From the NCBI GenBank assembly GCA_036351575.1, contig JAZBPJ010000122.1:1-12293 (forward strand): a stretch of 12,293 nt of DNA. Reading direction: 5' to 3'. Below the pieces are notes generated by a model. That model was not told the origin of the DNA. It saw only the letters and a program-made list of their open reading frames with translations, and did no database searches. How positions within the stretch are numbered: the stretch's first letter is position 1; the number at the start of each line of letters is the position of its first letter. The translations under genes were made by a program, and so were the position numbers. Shown piece by piece: positions 1-7,504 of this stretch. This DNA is from JABDPF01 sp036351575 (lineage in GTDB: Bacteria > Pseudomonadota > Gammaproteobacteria > Xanthomonadales > SZUA-36).

Positions 1-201
1 AACCTGCTGGTTTTCAATCCGCTCTGGCTGGTCCCGGCCTTCGCACCGGGCACCCGGCGTTACGCCCTGGCCCTTGTGGCGCCGTTCTCACTGTTTTCCA
101 TCGCGATCGCGGTGACAGGGTACCAATACTCGGCGGACGTGGTCGCCGCATTCGTGCCGCTCAACCTCGCGTCCGCGTGGTTGCTTCAAGGAAATGAGTA
201 G
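1..201 (+). CDS. C-terminal end of an inner-membrane protein, possibly DUF4105 (Lnb-like) family
   Basis: An open frame runs from base 1 to a TAG at 199-201 and gives the last 66 residues of a protein that begins upstream of the window. The piece is hydrophobic, with likely membrane segments at about residues 20-43 and 45-62 separated by a short polar turn (YQYSAD). The opening NLLVFNPLWL and the two-helix end resemble the C-terminus of DUF4105 membrane proteins as I remember them. That is a weak, memory-based match on a fragment; only a membrane-protein tail is well supported. Codon use is high-GC like the neighbours. A possible terminator follows about 105 bases downstream. Confidence 0.6.
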   Translation, partial: NLLVFNPLWLVPAFAPGTRRYALALVAPFSLFSIAIAVTGYQYSADVVAAFVPLNLASAWLLQGNE

Positions 202-462
202 GGGCATTCCCGGCAGGTGTGGTGGACGCCATCAGGGCAGCCGGGCCACTTCTCAAGGTTGTTATCCAGGCTCTGACAGGGGATTGAAAAGACAATGGTT
301 GGCCGAGCCCGCAGGCGGGTTTGTCGTTTTTTTCCAGGGGCAAATCCGTGTGTTGTCATTCCTGTAACTGCGGCGGCACCAGAAAGGGCGGTTTCTGAAA
401 CGGCGAGACAACCGGCGTAAGATAGGCACATCAGGTTCTTTCACTGGCGATGGGAGTAAACC
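202..462 (+). other. Intergenic region upstream of the DUF4215-like gene
   Basis: No gene is supported here. It holds the possible terminator at 306-333 and a clear ribosome binding site GGGAG (452-456) seven bases before the ATG at 463. A weak promoter-like pair, CTGAAA then 17 bases then TAAGAT ending near 425, is the best I can see; each hexamer matches only four of six consensus bases. Open frames on the minus strand in this stretch have no recognisable content. Confidence 0.4.
306..333 (+). terminator. Possible intrinsic terminator after the membrane-protein gene
   Basis: A short hairpin, AGCCCG (306-311), loop CAGG, CGGGTT (316-321) with one G-T pair, is followed five bases later by seven T (327-333). 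It lies between the stop at 201 and the next gene at 463, where a terminator would be expected. The stem is short and the T run is slightly displaced, so this is tentative. Confidence 0.35.
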
Positions 463-1608
463 ATGAATCATTTCGCCGAATTTCGTACATTCATCTTCAT
501 TCTTGCCTGCGTGACAGGCCTCTGGGCCCCGGCCGGGCTTCAAGCGGACTACATCTGTGGCAATGGTATCGTGGAGGCCGGCGAGGACTGTGACCTCGGA
601 GAGGATAACTCCGATTTTACTCGTGATGGCTGCCGGCCCGACTGCAGGAAGGCCGGCTGCGGCGACGGTGTCGTCGATACCGGCGAGGCCTGCGATGACG
701 GCGAGAGTAGCAACAATTGGGAGCCGAACCACTGCCGGCCCGACTGCAGACTGCCGCGCTGTGGCGACGGCGTGGTGGACCCGGGTCTCGGCGAAGAGTG
801 CGACTACGCTGCTGCGCAAGATGCCCCTGCCAACCTCGGTTGCCGCGAAGACTGCCGGCAGTGCGTCCGCCTGGGCACCGAAAACCTGGAAATCGAATCC
901 GACCTGCTGCTGTGCCCGGGCGATTACACCATCGCCGATTACGGTGACGATGGCGTGATCGTGGTGAAGCACCCGGACGTGACGGTCGATTGCGACGGCG
1001 CGGTGCTGCGCGGTAGCGGTATCGGCGTGGGCATTTACATCAAGCGATCGAACGACGTGACCGTTCGCAACTGCATCGTCACCGGCTACGGGGCCGGCGT
1101 GACGGCCTGGCAGTCTGGAAACGTCGACCTCAAGGCCGGCACCAACGATTTCGCGGGCAACGTCGAGCCGGTCGTCATGCAGGAATCTTACAAAAAGCCG
1201 GTGGAACGCCCGGTCATGAGCAAACCCGAAGTAAGCGTGGGGGGTGCCGCGGTGCTGGCGCGACAGCCCGCCCCGTCGTCCGATCCTATTGCCCCGGCCA
1301 GCAAGTCCGCCGCGGTGCCGCCGCGCGCGGTGCAGGCGCCGAAGGTGGTGCGTACACCCGCGGTTCGTGCGGTTAAAGCCACACCTTCCGGCACGGTGAA
1401 TCGCAACGGGGCGGTGGTCAGCCTGCAGCTGGATATGCAGGTCGAGAATGTGGAGGTGTTCGCCGGCAAGCGCAAACTTGGAGCGCTGGGCCAGGGCGGA
1501 GCATTCGACATCAGCGGCTACGTGCATTCTTCAAAAGACGGAACGTTGACCTTCCGTTATTACCTACCCGGTGGTGCGCGACACGTGGAGACGCTGAAAG
1601 TGAAGTAA
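463..1608 (+). CDS. Secreted protein with three DUF4215-like Cys-rich repeats and a beta-helix-like segment
   Basis: The 381-residue product starts with a signal peptide (hydrophobic core about 10-24, likely cleavage after GLQA at 28), so it is probably exported. Residues 32-134 hold three cysteine-rich repeats: C32-x10-C43-x13-C57-x3-C61, C66-x10-C77-x13-C91-x3-C95 and C100-x12-C113-x13-C127-x3-C131, plus C134. Each opens with CGDGVVDxGExCD or a close variant, the pattern of DUF4215/Myxococcus-type cysteine-rich repeats. Residues about 140-232 contain strand-rich motifs (VTVDCDGAVL, VTVRNCIVTGYG) like a short right-handed beta-helix of the NosD/pectate-lyase-like type. A Pro/Ala-rich linker (about 240-310) leads to a strand-rich C-terminal region (311-381). 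GGGAG at 452-456 fixes the ATG start. The function is unknown; adhesion or binding of surface glycans is only a guess. It stands alone and converges on prfA. Confidence 0.85.
   Translation: MNHFAEFRTFIFILACVTGLWAPAGLQADYICGNGIVEAGEDCDLGEDNSDFTRDGCRPDCRKAGCGDGVVDTGEACDDGESSNNWEPNHCRPDCRLPRCGDGVVDPGLGEECDYAAAQDAPANLGCREDCRQCVRLGTENLEIESDLLLCPGDYTIADYGDDGVIVVKHPDVTVDCDGAVLRGSGIGVGIYIKRSNDVTVRNCIVTGYGAGVTAWQSGNVDLKAGTNDFAGNVEPVVMQESYKKPVERPVMSKPEVSVGGAAVLARQPAPSSDPIAPASKSAAVPPRAVQAPKVVRTPAVRAVKATPSGTVNRNGAVVSLQLDMQVENVEVFAGKRKLGALGQGGAFDISGYVHSSKDGTLTFRYYLPGGARHVETLKVK
556..864 (+). repeat. Three tandem 102-105 bp coding repeats (Cys-rich motif)
   Basis: The gene contains three in-frame repeats at about 556-657, 658-759 and 760-864, with a 34-codon period in the first two. 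The 18-mer CTGCCGGCCCGACTGCAG is identical at 630-647 and 732-749, exactly 102 bases apart, which suggests fairly recent duplication or conversion between units 1 and 2. Unit 3 is more diverged and has two extra residues between its first two cysteines. Confidence 0.75.
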
Positions 1609-1769
1609 CGCCGCGCCCCCTTGAGGGTGGACAGGCAATAACGGACCCTGCCAGCAAGCAGGGAATATTCGTTCGATCGCGATGGTCGCTGGCCAACACG
1701 GGCCTACCGTGGTCGTTCAGGGTATGTGCTATTTTCAGGAGCAGATCTGCGTTTTGCTGCTCTGGTACG
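1609..1769. other. Intergenic region between convergent genes
   Basis: This gap separates two convergent stops. It contains three small hairpins: CCCTG/CAGGG at 1646-1663, CACGG/CCGTG at 1697-1711 and GAGCAG/CTGCTC at 1739-1762. None has a proper T tract on either strand, so I do not call an intrinsic terminator for either gene. No coding content is recognisable. Confidence 0.4.
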
Positions 1770-2852
1770 TCAGGCGCCGATTTCGGTCAGCAGTTCGGCC
1801 TGGTGTTCCTGCAGCAGCGGGTCGACGACCATGTCCAGGTTGCCGGCGAGAAACTCGTCGAGTTTGTACAGGGTCAGGTTGATCCGGTGATCGGTCACGC
1901 GCCCCTGGGGAAAGTTGTAGGTGCGGATGCGCTGGGAACGGTCACCGCTGCCGACCTGCAGGCGCCGGGACTCGGCGATTTCGCTTTGCTGCCTGTGCTG
2001 TTCCTGCTCCAGCAGCCGGGCTTGCAGCAGGGACATGGCGCGGGCGCGGTTCTTGTGCTGGGAGCGTTCATCCTGGCATTCGACCACGATGCCGGTCGGC
2101 AGGTGGGTCAGGCGAATGGCCGAGTCGGTCTTGTTGACGTGCTGGCCGCCGGCGCCGGAAGCCCTGAAGGTGTCGACGCGCAGGTCCGATGAATCGATTT
2201 CCACGGCCTCCACGTCCTCGACTTCCGGCAGTATGGCCACGGTGCAGGCGGACGTGTGGATACGGCCCTGCGATTCGGTTTCGGGAACCCGCTGCACGCG
2301 GTGCGTTCCGGATTCGAACTTGAAACGCGAATAAGCGCCCTGTCCGGCGACGCGCACGATGATTTCCCTGAAACCGCCGTGTTCGCCGGGGTTCTGGCTC
2401 AGGATTTCGATCGGCCAGCCGCGCGACTCCGCGTATTTCTGGTACATGCGAAACAGGTCGCCCGCGAAAATGGCGGCTTCGTCGCCCCCGGTGCCGGCGC
2501 GGATCTCGAGGAAGATGTTGTTGTCGTCGTTCGGGTCTTTCGGCAACAGCAGCAGGCGGATTTCGCCTTCGAGTTCACCGCGCAGCGTTTCGCTCTCGGC
2601 AATTTCTTCGTGTGCCATTGCACGAAGCTCCGGGTCCGGCTCCTCCAGCATCTGCCGGGCCTCGTCGATCGATTCCTGCGCCCGCTGCCACTTTGACCAG
2701 CCATGGACCACCGGTTCGAGCTGCGCGTATTCGCGTGACAGCTCACGGAAGCGGTCCTGGTCGGAAAACACCGAGGGGTCGGAGAGCAGCAGCCCGATTT
2801 CCTCGTAGCGGGCTGCGACCTGCATCAGCCGGTCACGTATCGAGGATTTCAC
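1770..2852 (-). CDS. prfA: Peptide chain release factor 1 (RF1)
   Basis: This 360-residue protein reads UAA and UAG stop codons and triggers peptide release on the ribosome. It aligns end to end with E. coli RF1 from memory. The GGQ catalytic motif is at 235-237 inside SGAGGQHVN, and the stop-codon tripeptide is PET (190-192), an accepted PxT form where E. coli has PAT; RF2 would have SPF. The signature DERSQHKNRARAM is at 261-273. The start is GTG at 2852-2850, overlapping the hemA TGA as GTGA, with a GAGG about ten bases upstream. This implies translational coupling to hemA. In many gammaproteobacteria prmC, which methylates the GGQ glutamine, follows prfA; here a convergent unrelated gene lies there instead. 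Confidence 0.98.
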   Translation of the reverse strand: MKSSIRDRLMQVAARYEEIGLLLSDPSVFSDQDRFRELSREYAQLEPVVHGWSKWQRAQESIDEARQMLEEPDPELRAMAHEEIAESETLRGELEGEIRLLLLPKDPNDDNNIFLEIRAGTGGDEAAIFAGDLFRMYQKYAESRGWPIEILSQNPGEHGGFREIIVRVAGQGAYSRFKFESGTHRVQRVPETESQGRIHTSACTVAILPEVEDVEAVEIDSSDLRVDTFRASGAGGQHVNKTDSAIRLTHLPTGIVVECQDERSQHKNRARAMSLLQARLLEQEQHRQQSEIAESRRLQVGSGDRSQRIRTYNFPQGRVTDHRINLTLYKLDEFLAGNLDMVVDPLLQEHQAELLTEIGA

Positions 2853-4111
2853 TGCTCGTCGTCCTCGCGCCGAAAAATCCGGTCCGCGGCTTTGAGGACC
2901 TCGTAATCGCGTTCCTCGGCGGCTTCACGCAGGCGCTTGCTCGGCATGTGAAGAATCTTGTTGGTCAGCGTGCTGGCCAGTTGCTCCAGCACCCGGCCCG
3001 GCTCCTGGCCGGACTGGAGGCGGTTCAGGGCGCGCTCGGTCAGTTCCTTTTCGAACTCGTGGGACTGCTCGCGGATACGTTTCAGCGTGCGCGCCGCGCG
3101 CATGCCGTACAGCCAGCGCATGAAGCCGTCAACGGCTTCGTCCACCCCGCTTTCCGCCGAGCGCGCCGCTTCGCTTCTCTGCTGCATGTTCTCGTCGACG
3201 ACTTTCTGCAGGTCGTCGATGGTGTACAGGTAAGCGTCGCTCAGCTTTGCGACCTCAGGCTCGATATCACGCGGCACCGCGATATCGACCAGGAACATCG
3301 GCCGGTGACGCCGTTTGCGCAGTGCGGCAACCACGTCCTTTTTCGTAATCACCGGCCGCGGGCTGGCGGTCGAACTGATCAGGATGTCCGCCCTCGGCAG
3401 GGCTTCCTCGAGGTGATCGAGCGTCATCGCGGTGGCATCCAGTTCGGCCGCGATTTCTTCCGCCCGTTCGCGGCTGCGGTTCAGGATCAGCAGGCGGTCG
3501 ATGCCATGATCGACCAGGTAGCGCCCGCAAAGCTGCACCATTTCGCCCGCGCCAACCAGAACGACCGTCTGGGATTTGAGATCACCGAAAATCTGGCGGG
3601 CGAGAACGACGGCGGTATAAGCCACGGAAACCGGGTGCTCACTGATGCCGCTGTCGGTGCGAATCGATTTGGCGGAAGCAAACGTGTGCTGGAACAGGCG
3701 GTCCAGCACTTTGCCCAGGCTGCCCGAATCGTGCGCCTGCTGCCAGGCGTCTTTCAGTTGCCCGAGGATCTGGGTTTCGCCCAGCACCAGGGAGTCGAGG
3801 CCGCTGGCCACCCGTACCAGGTGCCGCGCCGTTTCTTCTCCCTCGTGTGCGTAGATATGGCCCTCGAGCTGGCCGTCCGGAATGGCGTTGGTCCGGTAGA
3901 TCCAGTCCGTGACGGTTTCCGGCCCGCCCTTGGACGAGAGACAGTAAATCTCGGTCCGGTTGCAGGTGCCCAGGATCAGCGCTTCCTCGATTCCGGGCAG
4001 GGTCAGCAGGTCATCGATCCGCGCGCCGATTTCGTCGCGCGGGATGGCGACCTTCTCCCGTACTTCGATGGGAGCGGTGTGGTGACTGATTCCGATCGTG
4101 AAAAGGGGCAT
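2849..4111 (-). CDS. hemA: Glutamyl-tRNA reductase
   Basis: HemA reduces glutamyl-tRNA(Glu) with NADPH to glutamate-1-semialdehyde, the first committed step of C5-pathway tetrapyrrole (haem) synthesis. With the ATG at 4111 the product has 420 residues. The active-site cysteine is C50 in GTCNRTE; ASGLDSLVLGE (about 102-112) and a Rossmann GAGEM (187-191) follow, then the STASPRPVI and VDIAVPRDIEPEV blocks and a helical dimerisation tail. A TTG six bases upstream (4117) is also open, but the E. coli N-terminus (MTLLALGINHKTAP) aligns with the ATG form (MPLFTIGISHHTAP). Neither start has a strong Shine-Dalgarno sequence. The gene is first in a hemA-prfA operon, divergent from the TPR lipoprotein gene. 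Confidence 0.97.
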   Translation of the reverse strand: MPLFTIGISHHTAPIEVREKVAIPRDEIGARIDDLLTLPGIEEALILGTCNRTEIYCLSSKGGPETVTDWIYRTNAIPDGQLEGHIYAHEGEETARHLVRVASGLDSLVLGETQILGQLKDAWQQAHDSGSLGKVLDRLFQHTFASAKSIRTDSGISEHPVSVAYTAVVLARQIFGDLKSQTVVLVGAGEMVQLCGRYLVDHGIDRLLILNRSRERAEEIAAELDATAMTLDHLEEALPRADILISSTASPRPVITKKDVVAALRKRRHRPMFLVDIAVPRDIEPEVAKLSDAYLYTIDDLQKVVDENMQQRSEAARSAESGVDEAVDGFMRWLYGMRAARTLKRIREQSHEFEKELTERALNRLQSGQEPGRVLEQLASTLTNKILHMPSKRLREAAEERDYEVLKAADRIFRREDDEQ

Positions 4112-4137
4112 GGGCAAACTGTTTCAGTGAGGCGCTG

Positions 4138-4166
4138 ATTCTGATGTGCGCGGGACGGTTTATCAA
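4138..4166 (-). promoter_or_regulatory. Candidate hemA-prfA promoter
   Basis: Read on the minus strand there is TTGATA (4166-4161, five of six consensus bases), a 17-base spacer and CAGAAT (4143-4138, four of six). Transcription would start near 4131, about 20 bases before the hemA ATG. The spacing and placement are good; the -10 match is modest. Confidence 0.4.
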
Positions 4167-4253
4167 GTCGGAATGGTGTAAAACCGGGCTGGCATCCGCG
4201 CGGGCCGGCTCGCCTGTTGGTTCGTGAAGAACAAGCGCGTATCCTTGTCGCCT

Positions 4254-6005
4254 ATGAAAATGTCGCATCACTGCTGTTCTTTTTACCCGCGCATGCGCCC
4301 GGTCGCTGCCGGCCTGATGGCGCTGTTCCTGGCCGCTTGTCAGACCACCGTGAATGATCCCGGTGCCGAAACCGCAGCCGTTCCGCTCGCACAGCCGGAC
4401 AAAGTCACAGCGAGCGAACCGCTCGACGAGGAAGTGCTTTACCGCGTGCTCGCCGGGGAATACCTCGGGTCGGAAGGGGAGCTTGACACTGCGGTTGACG
4501 AATACCTCGAGGCTGCGCTGTTGTCGGAAGACCCGGAAATCGCGCAGCGCGCCACGCGCATTGCATTTGCCGCGGAATCCTGGCAGCAGGCGTCGATGGC
4601 AGCCGATCGCTGGGCGGTGCTCGCTCCGGACAGCGTTCCGGCTCACGAGTCGGCCGCCCGGGCCATGCTGCGTGTCGGCAACTATTTTGGCGCGGAATAC
4701 CAACTGCTGCGCATTCTGGACATTCTCGAAGACTCGGCCGACGCCTGGGTGCTGGTATCCCGCATCCTGGCGGAGGCCGGTGATGCCCGGGAAGCTGACC
4801 GGGTGCTTGCCCAGATGCAGGAACAGCGTCCGGACGCCGATCCCGCGAACGTGTATTCCGCCCGCAGCCGGCTCGCTGCTTCTTCACGCAACCTGGAAAA
4901 AGCATTCGAGTATGCTCGGCGCGCGGTCGAAATCCACCCGGAGCGTCCCGACCTGCTGGCCTGGGCCGGCCGCCTCGCACTGAACCTTGATCTTGACGAC
5001 ACCGGGGTGGAGTACGTGCGGCGCGCCTGGGAACTCGATCCGGAAAACCACGACCTCGCCCTCGGTTACGCTGACCTGCTGGCGCGCAACGGCGACGCGG
5101 AAGGCGCGCGCGAGGTCATGGCGGAAATGACCCAGACGCCCGACGTGTTCCTGTCCCGGATCCTGTTCGAGGTCGCCGCGAAAAACCGTGCCGAAGCGGA
5201 GTTGCTGTTCGACCGGCTGGCCGATACGGACTGGCCGGATGCATCCGAAAAAGCGTTTTACCAGGCGCAGGCGGCCGAAGCGCTCGGCATGAGCCGCCAG
5301 GCCATCGCGTATTACGCGCTGGTGGTCGAAGGGGACCGGGCGCTGGCCTCGGCCCTGCGCCGGGCTGAGCTGATTGCGCTGGACGGGGACATGGCGCGAG
5401 CCCGTGCAGAGCTGGCCCGAATGCGCGAGACCGGCGACGCCCGAACGATCGAGCAATCCTGGCTGACCGAGGCGCGCGTCCTGCGTGAATCCGGTGATCG
5501 GGAAACGGCCTTCGGAGTGATGAGCGAGGCCGTCACGCGGCGGCCCGCCTCGGTCGCGATCCTGTATTCCCGTGCGCTGCTGGCTGCCGAGCTGGGCAAG
5601 GTGAGCGTGGCGGAACGCGACCTGGGCACGATCATCGCTGCCCAGCCCGAGAACGCGGCTGCGCTCAATGCCCTGGGGTACACGCTTGCGGACCAGACGG
5701 ACCGCTACGAGGAAGCGGAGGTGTTCATTCGCCAGGCCTACATGCTGCAGCCCGAAGAGCCGTCGATTATCGACTCGATGGGCTGGGTCGCTTACCGCCT
5801 GGGACGCGTGGAGCAGGCCGAGGAGTTCCTGGCCCGGGCCTGGCGCCTCGAACGCAATGCGGAGATCGCCGCGCACCTCGGCGAGGTGCTGTGGGTGCAG
5901 GGCAAATCCGAGGAAGCGCTGCGTGTCTGGCGCGAGGCTGCGGAAGTGGATGCCGACAATCCGGTACTGATTGAAACCCTGGAAAGGCTGGACGTGACGC
6001 TTTGA
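4254..6005 (+). CDS. TPR-repeat lipoprotein (PA4667-like)
   Basis: The 583-residue product has a lipoprotein signal: a hydrophobic stretch ending in lipobox LAAC, with the lipidated cysteine at residue 29, followed by QTT, so outer-membrane rather than inner-membrane retention is likely. The rest is almost all alpha-helical, with many degenerate tetratricopeptide repeats; the clearest are at about 450-575 (for example NAALNALGYTLAD, DSMGWVAYRLGRVEQAEEFL). It occupies the place of Pseudomonas PA4667 next to lolB. A protein-interaction scaffold role at the envelope is inferred. The start is uncertain: ATG 4254, an upstream GTG at 4224 and an ATG at 4293 (which leaves a compact signal peptide) are all in frame and none has a good ribosome binding site. 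Its stop overlaps the lolB start. Confidence 0.9.
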   Translation: MKMSHHCCSFYPRMRPVAAGLMALFLAACQTTVNDPGAETAAVPLAQPDKVTASEPLDEEVLYRVLAGEYLGSEGELDTAVDEYLEAALLSEDPEIAQRATRIAFAAESWQQASMAADRWAVLAPDSVPAHESAARAMLRVGNYFGAEYQLLRILDILEDSADAWVLVSRILAEAGDAREADRVLAQMQEQRPDADPANVYSARSRLAASSRNLEKAFEYARRAVEIHPERPDLLAWAGRLALNLDLDDTGVEYVRRAWELDPENHDLALGYADLLARNGDAEGAREVMAEMTQTPDVFLSRILFEVAAKNRAEAELLFDRLADTDWPDASEKAFYQAQAAEALGMSRQAIAYYALVVEGDRALASALRRAELIALDGDMARARAELARMRETGDARTIEQSWLTEARVLRESGDRETAFGVMSEAVTRRPASVAILYSRALLAAELGKVSVAERDLGTIIAAQPENAAALNALGYTLADQTDRYEEAEVFIRQAYMLQPEEPSIIDSMGWVAYRLGRVEQAEEFLARAWRLERNAEIAAHLGEVLWVQGKSEEALRVWREAAEVDADNPVLIETLERLDVTL

Positions 6006-6628
6006 AGAAACTGCTTCGCCCGGCGGCCTGGCTCGTTGCCGTTTTCGCGTTGCTGCTCCAGGCCTGTTCCACCACGCCGCAACCTGCCGCAGACGGGTTG
6101 GCGGCCGCGAGGAGTTACGACGCCCGGCAAGAGGCCCTGGCTTCACGCGAGACGTGGTCTTTAAAGGCACGGCTGGCCGTCAGCGACGGCGAGGACGGCG
6201 GCAGCGGCAGTCTGCACTGGGCGGTCGGCGAAGCGGGCACCCGTATGAATTTCCACGGCGCGCTGGGCCGCGGCGCATGGCGCCTGGAGTCGAGCGCCCG
6301 GGGCGCCCGCCTGGAGCTGGCTGACGGATCGTTTTACGAAGCGCAAACCGCTGCGGAACTGGCTGAACGGCAACTGGACTGGACCGTTCCCGTCGATGCG
6401 CTGTCCTGGTGGGTGCGCGGGCTGGCGGCGCCCGGCGCGGTCGAGCACCGTGAACTGGGCGAGGACGGGACGCTCGTTTTTCTGCGGCAGCAGGGCTGGA
6501 ACATCGAGTACGGCCGCTTCCGCGAGATGGATGGTGTCGTCCTGCCGGTAAAGCTGACCGCCCGCCAGTCCGGGCGCACGGTCAAGCTGGTCATCCGCGA
6601 ATGGCAGCTGGGTTCCGAAGATGGCTGA
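6002..6628 (+). CDS. lolB: Outer-membrane lipoprotein insertase LolB
   Basis: LolB takes lipoproteins from the periplasmic carrier LolA and inserts them in the inner leaflet of the outer membrane; it is itself a lipoprotein. The 208-residue product has a signal peptide ending in lipobox LQAC with Cys22. The LolB core is visible: WSLKARLAV (52-60), LHWAV, a GALGRG turn (86-91), DWTVPVDALSWWVRGL (126-141), QGWNIEYGRF (164-173), and LP followed by strands ending in REWQL. It starts with TTG at 6002, overlapping the upstream TGA by four bases (TTGA), and ends inside ispE, so the three genes are likely coupled. The length is normal for the family. Confidence 0.93.
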   Translation: MKKLLRPAAWLVAVFALLLQACSTTPQPAADGLAAARSYDARQEALASRETWSLKARLAVSDGEDGGSGSLHWAVGEAGTRMNFHGALGRGAWRLESSARGARLELADGSFYEAQTAAELAERQLDWTVPVDALSWWVRGLAAPGAVEHRELGEDGTLVFLRQQGWNIEYGRFREMDGVVLPVKLTARQSGRTVKLVIREWQLGSEDG

Positions 6629-7478
6629 CGCAGCGGCCCGATACTGGCCCGCCCCGGCCAAGATCAACCTTTTTCTGCACGTGTGCGGCCGGCGCGAAGA
6701 CGGCTACCATGAACTGCAGACCCTGTTCCAGCTGCTCGACTGGGGAGACGAGGTCTTCGTCGAGCCGCGCGATGAAGCGGCCATCAGCAAGGCGGGGCCG
6801 GGCTACGGCGTGGCCGAGGACGATGACCTCGCCGTGCGGGCCGCGCGCCTTCTGCAAAGCGAAAGCGGCTGCCGCAGCGGCGCGGAAATCCGCGTAAGGA
6901 AGAACATTCCCCTGGGAGCGGGCATGGGTGGCGGCAGTTCGAACGCGGCGACCGTGCTGCTTGTTCTCAACGAGCTCTGGGGCTGTGGGCTGAGTCTCGA
7001 TGACCTGGCCGCGCTCGGGCTCACGCTGGGCGCCGACGTGCCGGTATTCGTGCGCGGAAACACCGCGCTGGCGACCGGTATCGGCGAGCGGCTCGAAGCG
7101 GTTTCGCTGGGTCGCAGGTATTACGTGCTCGTGTTTCCGGGGCTGACCATTCCCACCCCCCGGGTTTTTGCCGATCCGCTGCTGCGGCGGGACTCCAAAA
7201 CGCTTTCGCGCAGCGAGGCGCTGGCTGGCGGCGGCCGCAATGATTGCACGCCCGTCGTGCGCAGGCTCTGGCCCGCGATGGACGAGGCATTCGAAAAGCT
7301 CGCCGCCTGGGGATCCCCGGGCATGACCGGGACCGGCAGCGGAATATTCATTCCAGCGCCGAGTGAGGCTGAGGCTGAACGGGCGGCGCGTGAAATCAAA
7401 AATCTATATAATTGCCGCGCCGCCGCCGGGGTAGACCGTTCACATCTGCACGAAAATCTGTACACTGGCGGTGCGTAA
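6621..7478 (+). CDS. ispE: 4-diphosphocytidyl-2-C-methyl-D-erythritol kinase
   Basis: IspE phosphorylates CDP-methylerythritol at the 2-hydroxyl with ATP, a step of the MEP pathway to isoprenoid precursors. The 285-residue GHMP kinase has PAKINLFLHV near the N-terminus (Lys14), the glycine-rich ATP loop PLGAGMGGGSSNAA at 97-110, the catalytic Asp139 in LGADVPVFV, and the C-terminal MTGTGSGIF at 235-243. The ATG overlaps the end of lolB by eight bases. The C-terminal tail (GVDRSHLHENL) is a variant of the usual SPLH ending. Its last 40 bases of coding sequence also carry promoter-like elements for the downstream tRNA-Gln. Confidence 0.97.
   Translation: MADAAARYWPAPAKINLFLHVCGRREDGYHELQTLFQLLDWGDEVFVEPRDEAAISKAGPGYGVAEDDDLAVRAARLLQSESGCRSGAEIRVRKNIPLGAGMGGGSSNAATVLLVLNELWGCGLSLDDLAALGLTLGADVPVFVRGNTALATGIGERLEAVSLGRRYYVLVFPGLTIPTPRVFADPLLRRDSKTLSRSEALAGGGRNDCTPVVRRLWPAMDEAFEKLAAWGSPGMTGTGSGIFIPAPSEAEAERAAREIKNLYNCRAAAGVDRSHLHENLYTGGA
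7407..7412 (+). promoter_or_regulatory. Perfect TATAAT inside the 3' end of ispE
   Basis: A consensus -10 hexamer sits in an AT-rich patch (7391-7412) within otherwise GC-rich coding sequence. No good -35 hexamer lies 16-18 bases upstream, so it may be inactive or depend on an activator. It could add to transcription of tRNA-Gln and prs. Confidence 0.3.
7439..7466 (+). promoter_or_regulatory. Candidate promoter for tRNA-Gln and prs
   Basis: TTCACA (7439-7444, five of six) is followed by a 16-base spacer and TACACT (7461-7466, four of six including the key T-A...T). The next bases, GGCGGTGCG, form a GC-rich discriminator of the kind found in stringently controlled stable-RNA promoters. The start would be near 7473, about 32 bases before the tRNA and still inside ispE. 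Confidence 0.45.
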
Positions 7479-7504
7479 TTTCTGAATGGGGATTTGAAAG
7501 CTAC

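Noticed and set aside
190..192. PET instead of PAT in the RF1 stop-codon recognition motif (protein positions 190-192 of prfA)
   Set aside because: PxT with Glu in the middle is found in other bacterial RF1 proteins such as that of Bacillus, so it is normal variation rather than a sign of altered decoding.
262..1527. 421-codon open frame on the minus strand opposite the DUF4215-like gene
   Set aside because: It is rich in His, Arg and Ala with no recognisable motif, as expected from the complement of high-GC coding sequence; the plus-strand gene has a signal peptide, a ribosome binding site and periodic cysteines.
1646..1762. Hairpins between the convergent genes as a bidirectional terminator
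   Set aside because: The three stems are short and none has a T tract on either strand.
4112..4117. TTG start for hemA giving two extra residues
   Set aside because: The ATG at 4111 aligns with the known HemA N-terminus and puts the catalytic cysteine at position 50 as in E. coli; the TTG has no better ribosome binding site.
2612..4138. 508-codon plus-strand frame opposite prfA and hemA
   Set aside because: It lies almost wholly over two certain minus-strand genes and has no family motif; it is a complement artefact of GC-rich codons.
4884..6170. 428-codon minus-strand frame opposite the TPR protein and lolB
   Set aside because: It covers well-supported plus-strand genes, lacks motifs, and has the composition typical of a reverse-complement shadow.
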